From: Thereva unica
Taxonomy: Eukaryota; Arthropoda; Insecta; Diptera; Therevidae
Length of the DNA: 64,000 nucleotides
Direction of reading: 5' to 3'
Assembly: GCA_949987705.1 (NCBI GenBank)
Contig: OX465283.1
Location: forward strand, 51,870,953-51,934,952
This document shows, in pieces, positions 1 through 10,389 of this stretch. Made by a program: the position numbers and the translations under genes. Numbering within the stretch: position 1 is the stretch's first letter; the number at the start of each line of letters is the position of its first letter. The notes under the pieces were generated by a model. That model searched no databases. It saw nothing but the letters and a program-made list of their open reading frames with translations, and was not told where the DNA came from.

Positions 1-1
1 T

Positions 2-270
2 GGCTTCACCGGCTAGCATGTTCAGTTCGTGCTTGAAATTGTTGTTGCTTTTTCGCCAAAAATTAGAAATGCAAAAGCTCACTGGAATTATTCCAATTTT
101 TTACTCTCTTTAAAGCGAGCTTTCACTTGGAAACTCAATTTCATGTTCTGTAGGCCCAAAGCAGGCATTTTTTCCTGACTTTAAAATGTGAAAAATGTAT
201 GGGAAATCAGGAAATTTTAAAGTACAGTAGACTAATTTGCTCGAACTTGCGAAATTTTGGCGGTGAAGCC
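2..270. mobile_element. MITE-like inverted-repeat element
   Basis: The ends carry inverted copies of GGCTTCACCG (2-11 and 261-270), followed by a looser match ending in AGTTCG.GC, so the imperfect terminal repeat is about 31 bp. No coding potential is seen. A diverged partial copy lies at about 28027-28160, sharing the GTTGTTGCTTTTTCGC and GCAAAAGCTCACT blocks, so this is a dispersed family. The superfamily is unknown. No target duplication can be read because the left end sits at the window edge. Confidence 0.45.
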
Positions 271-284
271 GGGGTATAAGTAAC

Positions 285-436
285 AAACCTAATATAGTTA
301 GAGTGGCCCTAAGGTAAACTCCACCAACACACTATCCGCGGACACTAACGGTACTAATAATCCACTACTAATCATTAACTCAGTAACCTAGAGCACTAAC
401 ACAAATAATCCACTTCCAATCGCCTACCCTAGGTTA
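285..436 (+). repeat. Local repeat unit, copy 1
   Basis: This stretch (blocks such as ACACTAACGGTACTAAT and CAAATAATCCA) recurs in diverged form at about 9590-9647 plus 9857-9935, on the other side of the BEL/Pao element. The second copy is split by a LINE tail. The BEL/Pao element therefore appears to have inserted in or next to a pre-existing direct repeat. No gene is seen. Confidence 0.4.
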
Positions 437-441
437 GATAG

Positions 442-2163
442 TGTTACGGCGCAGCAGCGCGTAACAGGCATCTTCGACCAAAACCTAAAACACAACACAA
501 TACAATACAAAGAAGTAAACGTAAACAAACAGAAAAATCACTAATAAAATAACTTGCCATTATATTAATCCTATAAAATAATACATTTCTAAAACTAAAT
601 TAAACTAATAAAACTTAAAATAAACCTACATCTAAATAAAATTTAAACTAACTACTAATTAAAAAAAAAACGAAAGTATCTGGAAATAGAAAATGGTTAA
701 AAATTGATCAACAAATATAATAAATCTTTACCTGGAAGGCACCTGAGCTAAGTGCCTTCAACCAAAAAGAGTAGGGCTCAATATCTAAAAATAAATAAAT
801 AAATAATTAATAATGTCAAAAAAAAAAATATATAAAAATATTCAAAACTAAATTCTACTTACCCAATTTTATTACATGTAGAAATGTCAATTTTCAACAG
901 AAAGCTCAAAAGCTTAAAGCTGGGGTGAGATCAGAATAAAACAATTTGGTCTAAACTCAAAAGTTATACGACTTTAAACGTGTATAACAGCTTTCTCCCC
1001 CCCAGCTTTAAGCTTTCGATCGGATGCGTCTGATCTATAAAGTTCACAGCAGCAGCACGAACTTGGCCTTTTAAAGTTTCACATTCCGTCCAAGTAAGCA
1101 AGTTCTCATCGTAACACATTTCAATCAGACAGGCATTGGCCGTCGCAGAGTAGAGGCAGGCATTTTGACCGTCTCATTTTAATAAAATAAATTTATTTTT
1201 TCAGGAATTAGATAGGTAATTTACCGTCTAACATCAAACACTTTGGCAGGCATTAGTCGCCAAGTTAGGGCTTTAGATAACCGATTGGTTTCACCGTCGG
1301 TTCGGGGGTTAGTTTATGGTAAGAATTAATTGGTTTGGGTATTGGTAATAGGTATTAGATCTATACCAAAAATAGGGAAATAATTCATATATCCCTACGT
1401 GTTTTAAACAGGGAATTTCAAAGGTTTTACGTACTTTGAAAGTCCTTGTCGCATTTTCATAACAAAAATATAATTATACAAAAATTAAAACTAAATAGGG
1501 ATTTTTGAAGGTGAGGATATACCTCAAACATCCCAAAGTAGTTTACATGTATATTGAAGGCTCCAAACACAGGTGAATGTGAAATTACCTTTGAGTGGAA
1601 CCAAAAACCAGACAAAAGCTCGCAGAAGGTTCTTTTATGCATTTAAGTGGTTAATAAGACCAAAATTAATATTTTAATGATTTCACTAAGCAATAGTGGC
1701 CAAGTTTAAGCTCAAAGAGCACTTTTTGCAAGAAGCAAGTATTGTACGGCACTTATTGCGGTGATTGAACGCCAAGTGATTGTAGCGGCGTATATTTCAA
1801 GGGAAATCTTCCCAAAAGTTTAGAGTACCTCCGAGCTTTGTCTATTATAAAATCTTTGGACAAATAATAATTATTATCTAATTACAGATATCCAGGAATT
1901 ATCCGGATTTGTTTTAAGATAATTTTAAATTGACCTTCAGTCAAATAAATAAAACAAATTTGCATTTACATTTTTTAAAGTATTTAGTTAAAACTAGAAT
2001 TTAAATAGATTTAATTTGCTTTTATAATATTTAGAAGAAATTATATTTGAATTTTAAACCACTCCTGCGTTTTTATCAGAGACCTATCCTTTTACAGCAT
2101 TTTTTAGAGATTTGAAAATAATATTTAAAAATTTTATTATTTTCGGCGTCTCGCGCCGAAACA
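442..2163 (+). repeat. 5' LTR of BEL/Pao element
   Basis: A 1722-bp direct repeat of 7859-9578, TG...CA bounded. The inner end holds GGCGTCTCGCGCC, a short GC palindrome in an otherwise AT-rich LTR. The small frames inside (for example minus strand 1457-1642, duplicated at 8872-9057) are present only because the LTR is repeated, and I do not regard them as genes. Confidence 0.95.
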
Positions 2164-2181
2164 TGGTCCTTCGAGCCGGAT
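2164..2181 (+). other. Primer binding site, tRNA-Tyr type
   Basis: The 18 bases TGGTCCTTCGAGCCGGAT abut the LTR end. Their reverse complement reads ATCCGGCTCGAAGGACCA, which is the 3' end of metazoan tRNA-Tyr (CTCGAAGGA) plus CCA. The 139 bases from here to the gag-pol start are an untranslated leader. Confidence 0.85.
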
Positions 2182-2320
2182 AGGTCGTGGTCAAATCAAA
2201 TATAATTTCCGATAAAGTGCTAGTTGAAAGCTTTTTATTTTTCTTCAATTATTTAGTTTGTCCAAAGATTTAATTATTTGTTATTTGTCTAACCCCGTGA
2301 TATTAATATAAAGCAAAAAA

Positions 2321-5300
2321 ATGAAAGGTATTCTGAGGCAACAGATTGCCTTAAAGCGAGAATTGAATCAAACCTTATCCAACTACAAAAAGACACCTGT
2401 GGGTCGGAGAACCCGGGGGTATCTTTCGGGAAAGTTGGAATCGATAAAGTCCACATGGGAAAAATTTAAGGAAAACCATGATGAACTAGTTGTTGCAGAT
2501 ATCGATAGTATCGAAGATGAGAAAGCCCAAGCCGCCGTGTTGGCATATTCGGAAGGTATTCAGTACGAAGAATTCGAAGAAATGTATTCCGAATTCTATG
2601 GAGATTTAAAAGATGGGTTATTAGTCAGCTCGGGGACTGAACGTGAACAAGTGGGTTCACCCAAGGCAATTTTACAATTACCAACCTTGGACATCCCTAA
2701 GTTTGACGGGCAATACGCGTCGTGGAGAACTTTCCACGACAGATTTGTGTCGCTCATACATCATGAAGATCGACTATCAACGGTAGATAAGATGCACTAC
2801 TTGAAGAGTAGTCTTACGGGAGATGCCCGGAAGGATTTAGATTCCTTCGACACCACTGCTGCAAATTATATGGCAGCATGGGAAGTTTTGTGCAACCGGT
2901 ATAACAAAAAAAGGTTGTTGATATATGCTCAGTTGAAGCTATTATTCAATCAACCAAAGATTAGGACGGAATCATACCGGGAAATACGGACAACTTTGGA
3001 CGAGTTGCAACGTATACAGCACAATTTAAAGGCACTTAAAGTAGACATAGCCAATTGGGATCCCATCTTCGTCTTCATAACAGCGCAAAAGCTGCCGGAG
3101 AAAACACGGAGTTTATGGGAACAATTGATAGCGAAGTCAGACGAGCTGCCATCCTTAAAGGAATTGATTACGTTCATGGAGCAACGTTATCGAAGCCTAG
3201 AGGCAACCAAGGATATCCATCTGCATAAGGCAGGTAGCAATCCTCACAAAGCTGAGAAGAGTCATAGTAGACTTACGACCTACTATACAAACCAGCAGGA
3301 TAATCATACTACCAGTAAAGGTAGGTCCCAACCGGCTTACAGGCATCATACAGCCCCGGGATATAAGGGACAAAATAGGAATGGCTATCAAAAAAGGTCA
3401 GACCACCCTGAGAAAGGGAAATTAATAAATCACTGCCCTATGTGCAGAGAAAAACATTTTTTAACAAGATGTCAACGGTTCAAAGAACTATCAGTTACAG
3501 CCAGAAGAAATTGGCTGATCAAACACAAGCATTGCGAAAGATGTTTGTGGAACCATGAAACTGCTGAATGCACCACCAAATTCGCGTGTAGGACGTGTGG
3601 TAGCCAGCATCACAGTTTGTTGCACGATCAAACTGATCAGGGCAATTCAGCTAATTTACCTAGTGTCAGCACGGTCAACGAAATGACCGTGACTCAGTGT
3701 AACCACATTACGGATGTTACACAATCAATGTTGGCAACAGCCCTAGTGAAAGTGAGGGGCCGCAAAGGCGATGAGTTGACGTTACGGGCATTAATAGATC
3801 CCGGGTCACAAAGCTCATTTATTACGGAGGCTGCGTATCAAACTATAAGAGCGCAGACTTTCCCGGCTGCTTTAAGTGTTTTTGGAGTAGCAGAAGCACA
3901 AGTCGCTACCGCAAATAAGGTGGCAAGATTTACGTTGTTGTCAACCAAAGGGGGTTACAAGAATAACATTGATGCGTACGTTATCCGGAGTATTACTAAT
4001 ATATTTCCACCAGAACGCACAATGAACAAGCACTGGCCACATATAGATGGGTTGGAATTAGCCGACCCAAAATTTATGAATCCAGGACGAATAGATATTC
4101 TCCTTGGAGTAGGAATATACGCGGATATCATTAGAAAGGGTCTGCGAAAGGGAATCAAAGGGGCTCCGGTGGCATTAAGGACAGCTCTAGGATGGATTGT
4201 GTTTGGGGAGGTGCAGTCAGCAAACATACATCCTAAAAATATAAGTCTATCTGCATTTACGACGCAGCATGACGTGACATTAGAAGAGTTGAGCCGCCAA
4301 ATTAAGGGGTTTTGGGAATGTGAAGAAATCCCTAAAGAAAGGCAATTGACCGGGGAAGAAAGGCAGTGCGAAGAATTTTATAATAAAACTACCATACGTA
4401 AGTCCAACGGGCAGTATGAAGTACGGATACCCTTTAAGGACGGTAACCCACCAAGCTTAGGGGAATCTCGGAGACAAGCCATGTCCAGGCTATTGCAGTC
4501 GGAAAAGAAGCTAGCCCAAAGGACAGAGTTGAGGGACTCCTATCAAAATTGTTTGCAAGAATATATAGACTTGAACCACATGAGTTCAGCAAATGAATTC
4601 GCAGACGAAAGGTATTATATGCCACATCATGCTGTAATTAAAGACAGCACCACAACTAAGGTCCGCATAGTTTTTGATGCCTCTGCAAAAACTACAAATG
4701 GGAAAAGCCTAAATGAGCAAATGCTGACAGGGCCAACGTTGCAGCCAAAATTATTTGCTACGCTTCTAAAGTGGCGGAAGTATCGGTATGCAATGACCGC
4801 GGACATTGAGAAAATGTATAGGATGATCCTTATCAACCCCTTGGATAGGAAGTATCAGACTATCCTGTGGAGGGCAAATATTAACCATCCTATACAAGAA
4901 TACCAAATGAATACGGTTACATTTGGAACCACTTCAGCCCCCTACCTTGCAATCAAAACATTGCAAAGGTTAGCGGTCGATGACTACTCCTTGTTTCCTG
5001 AAGCAGCTAAGGTCGCCATGAATAATTTTTATGTGGACGATGTGCTTACAGGAGCGGATACGGTGAAAGATGCACAAATGTTGCAAGGGGATTTAATTAA
5101 ACTATTGAAAGGAGGAGGATTTCATTTGCGGAAATGGGCCGCAAATCATGAATCGCTCCTAAACTCGATCCCAGCCGAGGATCGCGAGTTACAACTGCCC
5201 TTACAGTTAACGGAAGAAAATCAGATAAAGGCACTTGGCATATATTGGCATCCAGTGGGGGATTATTTTTCATTTGCAATCAATTGCGCAGAATTCAAGC

Positions 5301-7582
5301 CAGCTTCCACCAAAAGGAAAATTTTGTCGGAAGTGGCTAAGCTCTATGACCCACTAGGATGGATTGCGCCATGTGTAATTCTAGCGAAATTACTAATGCA
5401 AAAATTATGGATGGCTAAATATGATTGGGACGAGACGGTGGATCAAGACATTCGTGAAGAATGGAACTTGTTCCAAGAGCAGTTACCACATATACAGCAC
5501 ATCAAAATTCCACGATGGGTGGACATTTTAAGCACCACGACGGAGTACCAATTGATGGGCTTCTGTGATGCCTCGATCCGGGCATATGGAGCAGTGATAT
5601 ATATCAGGGTAATAAAAGAGGACAAAACCATCGACACGAAGCTGCTAATGTCCAGGACAAGAGTAGCACCTATTAAGCCGATGTCACTGCCGCGACTCGA
5701 ATTATGTGGAGCCGTGTTATTAAGCAGACTGATGCGACAAGTGAGAGAGGACATGAAGCTGGGCAACATAGCATCACGATGTTGGACAGACTCCAAGGTG
5801 GTCCTAGCATGGATCAAGGGTTCGCCACAAAGATGGAAGACGTTCGTAGCGAACCGTGTTGTCGAGATACATGAGAATGAAGGTAACACAACATGGCACT
5901 ACGTTCCTACAAAGGACAACCCAGCCGACATTGCATCCAGAGGAATAATGCCAGCAAGGATCCAGGACCTAACAACATGGTGGCAAGGACCTGGCTGGAT
6001 GCGGGAAGCAGAGGAAAGTTGGCCGCAGCGACCCTTGGATAATTTTCAAACTTCCATGGAAGCTAAAGGTAAAACTCAAGCCACATTAACGATGCAGTCA
6101 GCACCACAGGAGTGGTGGTTGAACTACTCATCATATTTAAAAACAATACGGATTATGGCCTATTGTTATCTGTTCGCCTACAACGCCAGACGAACCAAGG
6201 ACAAACGTACGTTGCCGCTGTCAGCTGAGGAAATTAAAGAGGCAAAGGGAAACCTCGTTAAACTAGTACAACGACAAGCCTTTGCCCAGGAATATGAGCA
6301 GCTGCAAGGCACAAAATCAGTAAAGAAACAGAGCACATTGTTTCGATTGCAACCCTTTATGGCAGAGGATGGCACGATAAGAGTCGGAGGTAGACTACAA
6401 TATTCTGAACTTCCTTATGATGCAAAACATCCTCTGATCATCCCCAAGCACCACCATGTAACAAATATAATCATTGATCATTACCATAACAAAACATTAC
6501 ATGGTGGAGCACAGATGGTGTTAAATGCAACACGATCCCAGTATTGGATCATAAATGGTATGTCAGCTGTAAAAGAAAGAATACACAAATGCGTAAAGTG
6601 CATTAGGTATCGAGCGACAGCACCAACCCAACTGATGGGAAATCTACCAAGTGTAAGAGTTACGCAAACAAACCCATTCGAAAACGTTGGAATAGACTAT
6701 GCTGGGCCAATCGACATAAAAATGTCGAAACATAAGGGCGCCAAAATATATAAAGGATATTTTTGTGTATTTATTTGCATGGCAACCAAAGCCGTTCATA
6801 TCGAGGTGGCCTCAGATATGTCCACAGATGCTTTTTTGGCTGCCCTCAGACGGTTTATAGGAAGACGAGGCCTTTGCAAACACATTTATTCAGACAATGG
6901 GACAAATTTTGTGGGCGCGAATAAGCGATTAAAAGATCAAACCAACAAGGCCACAGATGAGGTCGCAAGGAATGCAGCCGAGGAATTAGCTAATGATGGC
7001 ATACAGTGGCACTTCAACCCTCCAACCGCTCCTCACTTCGGAGGAATCTGGGAAGCAGGGGTAAAAAGTATTAAGCATCACTTGAAGAGAGTTGCGGAAG
7101 GAAAAATACTTACCTTTGAGGAGCTTAATACGTTGTTAATACAAATAGAGGCCGGCCTCAACTCGCGCCCATTGTGCCCTCTATCAGCAGACCCCTCTAA
7201 ATTAGATGTATTAACACCAGGACATTTCTTAATCGGAAGAGATTTAAAGACAATGCCCGAATCCAATGTAGATGACCAAGTCTCCTATGTTGATCGTTGG
7301 AAATATGTCCAACAGACTATGCAACAGTTTTGGAGGCAATGGTCAAATGAATACCTCCTTCAATTGCAGAAAAGGAATAAATGGGTACTACAACAACCTA
7401 ACCTACAGGTGGGACAATTAGTCGTAATTATGGACCAAAATAGGTCACCGTCGCAATGGCCTCTTGGAAGAGTGGAAAAGGTCCACCCAGGGCATGACGG
7501 ACGGGTGAGGGTTGTTACGATCAAAACACAAACAACACATATTAAACGACCCATTACAAAATTATGCCCTTTGGTAGCATAA
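2321..7582 (+). CDS. BEL/Pao Gag-Pol polyprotein
   Basis: A single uninterrupted frame of 1753 codons makes the structural and replicative proteins of the retrotransposon. In order: a Gag-like domain of the DUF1759 type (about 100-290, with LDIPKFDGQYASW near 123); three short Zn knuckles at about 372-435 (C-x2-C-x3-H-x4-C twice, then a CCHH variant); an aspartic protease of the DUF1758 type whose active triplet reads D493-P-G-S instead of the common D-S/T-G; reverse transcriptase with YVDD at 904-907; RNase H with FCDAS (D1083) and WTDSK near 1156; an integrase HHCC zinc region about 1387-1427; the integrase core with D1459, D1525 and E1578 (52 residues between the last two); and a C-terminal DUF5641-like domain. 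The first in-frame ATG after the leader was taken as start. No stop or frameshift is visible, so it may be active. The DPGS triplet is the one unusual catalytic feature. Confidence 0.95.
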   Translation: MKGILRQQIALKRELNQTLSNYKKTPVGRRTRGYLSGKLESIKSTWEKFKENHDELVVADIDSIEDEKAQAAVLAYSEGIQYEEFEEMYSEFYGDLKDGLLVSSGTEREQVGSPKAILQLPTLDIPKFDGQYASWRTFHDRFVSLIHHEDRLSTVDKMHYLKSSLTGDARKDLDSFDTTAANYMAAWEVLCNRYNKKRLLIYAQLKLLFNQPKIRTESYREIRTTLDELQRIQHNLKALKVDIANWDPIFVFITAQKLPEKTRSLWEQLIAKSDELPSLKELITFMEQRYRSLEATKDIHLHKAGSNPHKAEKSHSRLTTYYTNQQDNHTTSKGRSQPAYRHHTAPGYKGQNRNGYQKRSDHPEKGKLINHCPMCREKHFLTRCQRFKELSVTARRNWLIKHKHCERCLWNHETAECTTKFACRTCGSQHHSLLHDQTDQGNSANLPSVSTVNEMTVTQCNHITDVTQSMLATALVKVRGRKGDELTLRALIDPGSQSSFITEAAYQTIRAQTFPAALSVFGVAEAQVATANKVARFTLLSTKGGYKNNIDAYVIRSITNIFPPERTMNKHWPHIDGLELADPKFMNPGRIDILLGVGIYADIIRKGLRKGIKGAPVALRTALGWIVFGEVQSANIHPKNISLSAFTTQHDVTLEELSRQIKGFWECEEIPKERQLTGEERQCEEFYNKTTIRKSNGQYEVRIPFKDGNPPSLGESRRQAMSRLLQSEKKLAQRTELRDSYQNCLQEYIDLNHMSSANEFADERYYMPHHAVIKDSTTTKVRIVFDASAKTTNGKSLNEQMLTGPTLQPKLFATLLKWRKYRYAMTADIEKMYRMILINPLDRKYQTILWRANINHPIQEYQMNTVTFGTTSAPYLAIKTLQRLAVDDYSLFPEAAKVAMNNFYVDDVLTGADTVKDAQMLQGDLIKLLKGGGFHLRKWAANHESLLNSIPAEDRELQLPLQLTEENQIKALGIYWHPVGDYFSFAINCAEFKPASTKRKILSEVAKLYDPLGWIAPCVILAKLLMQKLWMAKYDWDETVDQDIREEWNLFQEQLPHIQHIKIPRWVDILSTTTEYQLMGFCDASIRAYGAVIYIRVIKEDKTIDTKLLMSRTRVAPIKPMSLPRLELCGAVLLSRLMRQVREDMKLGNIASRCWTDSKVVLAWIKGSPQRWKTFVANRVVEIHENEGNTTWHYVPTKDNPADIASRGIMPARIQDLTTWWQGPGWMREAEESWPQRPLDNFQTSMEAKGKTQATLTMQSAPQEWWLNYSSYLKTIRIMAYCYLFAYNARRTKDKRTLPLSAEEIKEAKGNLVKLVQRQAFAQEYEQLQGTKSVKKQSTLFRLQPFMAEDGTIRVGGRLQYSELPYDAKHPLIIPKHHHVTNIIIDHYHNKTLHGGAQMVLNATRSQYWIINGMSAVKERIHKCVKCIRYRATAPTQLMGNLPSVRVTQTNPFENVGIDYAGPIDIKMSKHKGAKIYKGYFCVFICMATKAVHIEVASDMSTDAFLAALRRFIGRRGLCKHIYSDNGTNFVGANKRLKDQTNKATDEVARNAAEELANDGIQWHFNPPTAPHFGGIWEAGVKSIKHHLKRVAEGKILTFEELNTLLIQIEAGLNSRPLCPLSADPSKLDVLTPGHFLIGRDLKTMPESNVDDQVSYVDRWKYVQQTMQQFWRQWSNEYLLQLQKRNKWVLQQPNLQVGQLVVIMDQNRSPSQWPLGRVEKVHPGHDGRVRVVTIKTQTTHIKRPITKLCPLVA

Positions 7583-7858
7583 CACATTCAAACATGTGTA
7601 TATCCCTTTGTGTAACGTATAAGCTAAATCAATATGCAGTCTTATGTGCATGCACCCATATTATTAGGGTCCTTATTACTGAATTAAATACGAAATGAAA
7701 ATCATATGAAAGTACGAGAAAAAAAAAATGAATAGATTGAAAAAAAAAAAAATAATAATAATAATAACAATAATAATAAATGAATTTGAAATATATGTAT
7801 ATTACCAAAGAAATTGCCTCTTATTTATTTTGATGCGACGCATCAACAGGGGGGAATA
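7583..7858 (+). other. BEL/Pao 3' untranslated stretch and polypurine tract
   Basis: Between the stop codon and the 3' LTR lie 276 AT-rich bases with A-runs and an (AAT)n patch near 7750-7780. They end in the purine tract AGGGGGGAATA (7848-7858), the expected primer for plus-strand synthesis. The short frame 7728-7961 runs into the LTR and is not a supported gene. Confidence 0.8.
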
Positions 7859-9578
7859 TGTTACGGCGCAGCAGCGCGTAACAGGCATCTTCGACCAAAA
7901 CCTAAAACACAACACAATACAATACAAAGAAGTAAACGTAAACAAACAGAAAAATCACTAATAAAATAACTTGCCATATATTAATCCTATAAAATAATAC
8001 ATTTCTAAAACTAAATTAAACTAATAAAACTTAAAATAAACCTACATCTAAATAAAATTTAAACTAACTACTAATTAAAAAAAAAACGAAAGTATCTGGA
8101 AATAGAAAATGGTTAAAAATTGATCAACAAATATAATAAATCTTTACCTGGAAGGCACCTGAGCTAAGTGCCTTCAACCAAAAAGAGTAGGGCTCAATAT
8201 CTAAAAATAAATAAATAAATAATTAATAATGTCAAAAAAAAAATATATAAAAATATTCAAAACTAAATTCTACTTACCCAATTTTATTACATGTAGAAAT
8301 GTCAATTTTCAACAGAAAGCTCAAAAGCTTAAAGCTGGGGTGAGATCAGAATAAAACAATTTGGTCTAAACTCAAAAGTTATACGACTTTAAACGTGTAT
8401 AACAGCTTTCTCCCCCCCAGCTTTAAGCTTTCGATCGGATGCGTCTGATCTATAAAGTTCACAGCAGCAGCACGAACTTGGCCTTTTAAAGTTTCACATT
8501 CCGTCCAAGTAAGCAAGTTCTCATCGTAACACATTTCAATCAGACAGGCATTGGCCGTCGCAGAGTAGAGGCAGGCATTTTGACCGTCTCATTTTAATAA
8601 AATAAATTTATTTTTGCAGGAATTAGATAGGTAATTTACCGTCTAACATCAAACACTTTGGCAGGCATTAGTCGCCAAGTTAGGGCTTTAGATAACCGAT
8701 TGGTTTCACCGTCGGTTCGGGGGTTAGTTTATGGTAAGAATTAATTGGTTTGGGTATTGGTAATAGGTATTAGATCTATACCAAAAATAGGGAAATAATT
8801 CATATATCCCTACGTGTTTTAAACAGGGAATTTCAAAGGTTTTACGTACTTTGAAAGTCCTTGTCGCATTTTCATAACAAAAATATAATTATACAAAAAT
8901 TAAAACTAAATAGGGATTTTTGAAGGTGAGGATATACCTCAAACATCCCAAAGTAGTTTACATGTATATTGAAGGCTCCAAACACAGGTGAATGTGAAAT
9001 TACCTTTGAGTGGAACCAAAAACCAGACAAAAGCTCGCAGAAGGTTCTTTTATGCATTTAAGTGGTTAATAAGACCAAAATTAATATTTTAATGATTTCA
9101 CTAAGCAATAGTGGCCAAGTTTAAGCTCAAAGAGCACTTTTTGCAAGAAGCAAGTATTGTACGGCACTTATTGCGGTGATTGAACGCCAAGTGATTGTAG
9201 CGGCGTATATTTCAAGGGAAATCTTCCCAAAAGTTTAGAGTACCTCCGAGCTTTGTCTATTATAAAATCTTTGGACAAATAATAATTATTATCTAATTAC
9301 AGATATCCAGGAATTATCCGGATTTGTTTTAAGATAATTTTAAATTGACCTTCAGTCAAATAAATAAAACAAATTTGCATTTACATTTTTTAAAGTATTT
9401 AGTTAAAACTAGAATTTAAATAGATTTAATTTGCTTTTATAATATTTAGAAGAAATTATATTTGAATTTTAAACCACTCCTGCGTTTTTATCAGAGACCT
9501 ATCCTTTTACAGCATTTTTTAGAGATTTGAAAATAATATTTAAAAATTTTATTATTTTCGGCGTCTCGCGCCGAAACA
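7859..9578 (+). repeat. 3' LTR of BEL/Pao element
   Basis: A 1720-bp copy of the 5' LTR, followed directly by the duplicated target GATAG. Confidence 0.95.
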
Positions 9579-9647
9579 GATAGGTTAAGTGGCAACTCTA
9601 ATATAACTAAGAGCATCCCGAAGCTAAACCCTACTACCACACTAACT

Positions 9648-9849
9648 CTTCTTCTCTCTTTGATCCGTTAGCTGGCGGTCTGAGTGGGACGTCGCGCAAC
9701 GGATACGCTGCTGCCGATGCCGCTTTAAAATGCGGTTTCTTGCCTAGTTATAGTTTCTTCGGTTTCTCGATTCTGGCCAATTCAGCAGGTCGACCACCCT
9801 CCTTCTTTCACACCCTGGACTTGGGACCAGACGACGGCGAGGTTACCAA
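9648..9849 (-). mobile_element. 5'-truncated LINE tail (or LINE-tailed SINE)
   Basis: Read on the minus strand it ends CCGCCAGCTAACGGATCAAAG then AGAGAAGAAG, the same 3' end as the nested LINE at 22133-22557. Identity covers only the last 70 or so bases; upstream the two differ. It is flanked by ACTAACT at 9641-9647 and 9850-9856, a plausible target duplication, and it interrupts the second copy of the local repeat whose first copy is at 285-436. Confidence 0.5.
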
Positions 9850-10339
9850 ACTAACTAAGAACACTAACGGTACTAATGATTCCCTACCAACCACTAACGC
9901 AAATAATCCATTACCTACCACTCACTCAAATTTCGCGCGAAGTCCCAATATTATTGGCGGCTGTTCCTACGCTAATATCTGCGATGCAATTCCACCTCAA
10001 TCAACCCCGCCGCAACCAATGTCGTCAGATTCTTCGGTAAGATGCAAGTCGTCTTTCTTGAAACCTTTACAACCCCGGTGATAGAAAATACCATTATATC
10101 TGCTAATTCCTCAGAGAGTAGATATTTGCTTGCGAAAAAAGAGGATCTTTGATCAAGTTCGTCTTTTCCTGGCTTGCACAAGAAACCGGGTTCGACCTGC
10201 ATTAATGATAACACCAGGACTAGTCTCATTAGTTCTATTCAGCAAGAGGGTCTACCTACAAAACGTAACAAAACTGTTTACAAAATTTCGTAAATGGTTA
10301 CAAGCTATGGCCGTAGAGTCGCATGTCCCTTAAAATCCC

Positions 10340-10389
10340 AAGCGGCCCGTTTTCGCCCGTTCTAAGGCCATCTTTTATTTTTACTCGGG
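10340..10389 (-). repeat. End fragment of CCCGAG DNA-element family
   Basis: The minus strand reads CCCGAGTAAAAATAAAAGAT, then GGCCTTAGAACGGGCG, matching both terminal repeats of the element at 26106-27359. Only the end is present. Confidence 0.5.

Larger units (their letters stand above)
442..9578 (+). mobile_element. BEL/Pao LTR retrotransposon, complete
   Basis: A 9137-bp element with two LTRs that start TGTTACGGCG and end CGCCGAAACA. It is flanked by the 5-bp direct duplication GATAG (437-441 and 9579-9583). Internally it has a tRNA-Tyr primer site directly after the 5' LTR, one long gag-pol frame, and a G-rich polypurine tract just before the 3' LTR. No envelope-like frame is present. 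By eye the LTRs differ at three places: a 1-bp indel near 560, a 1-bp A-run indel near 826, and one T/G substitution near 1200. This implies a recent insertion. Confidence 0.95.

Noticed and set aside
2950..7587. Many minus-strand frames of 60-148 codons under the BEL/Pao gene
   Set aside because: They are antisense shadows of the long gag-pol frame.
1457..9057. Identical 61-codon minus-strand frames at 1457-1642 and 8872-9057
   Set aside because: They are identical only because both lie in the LTRs; no motif and no sign of translation.
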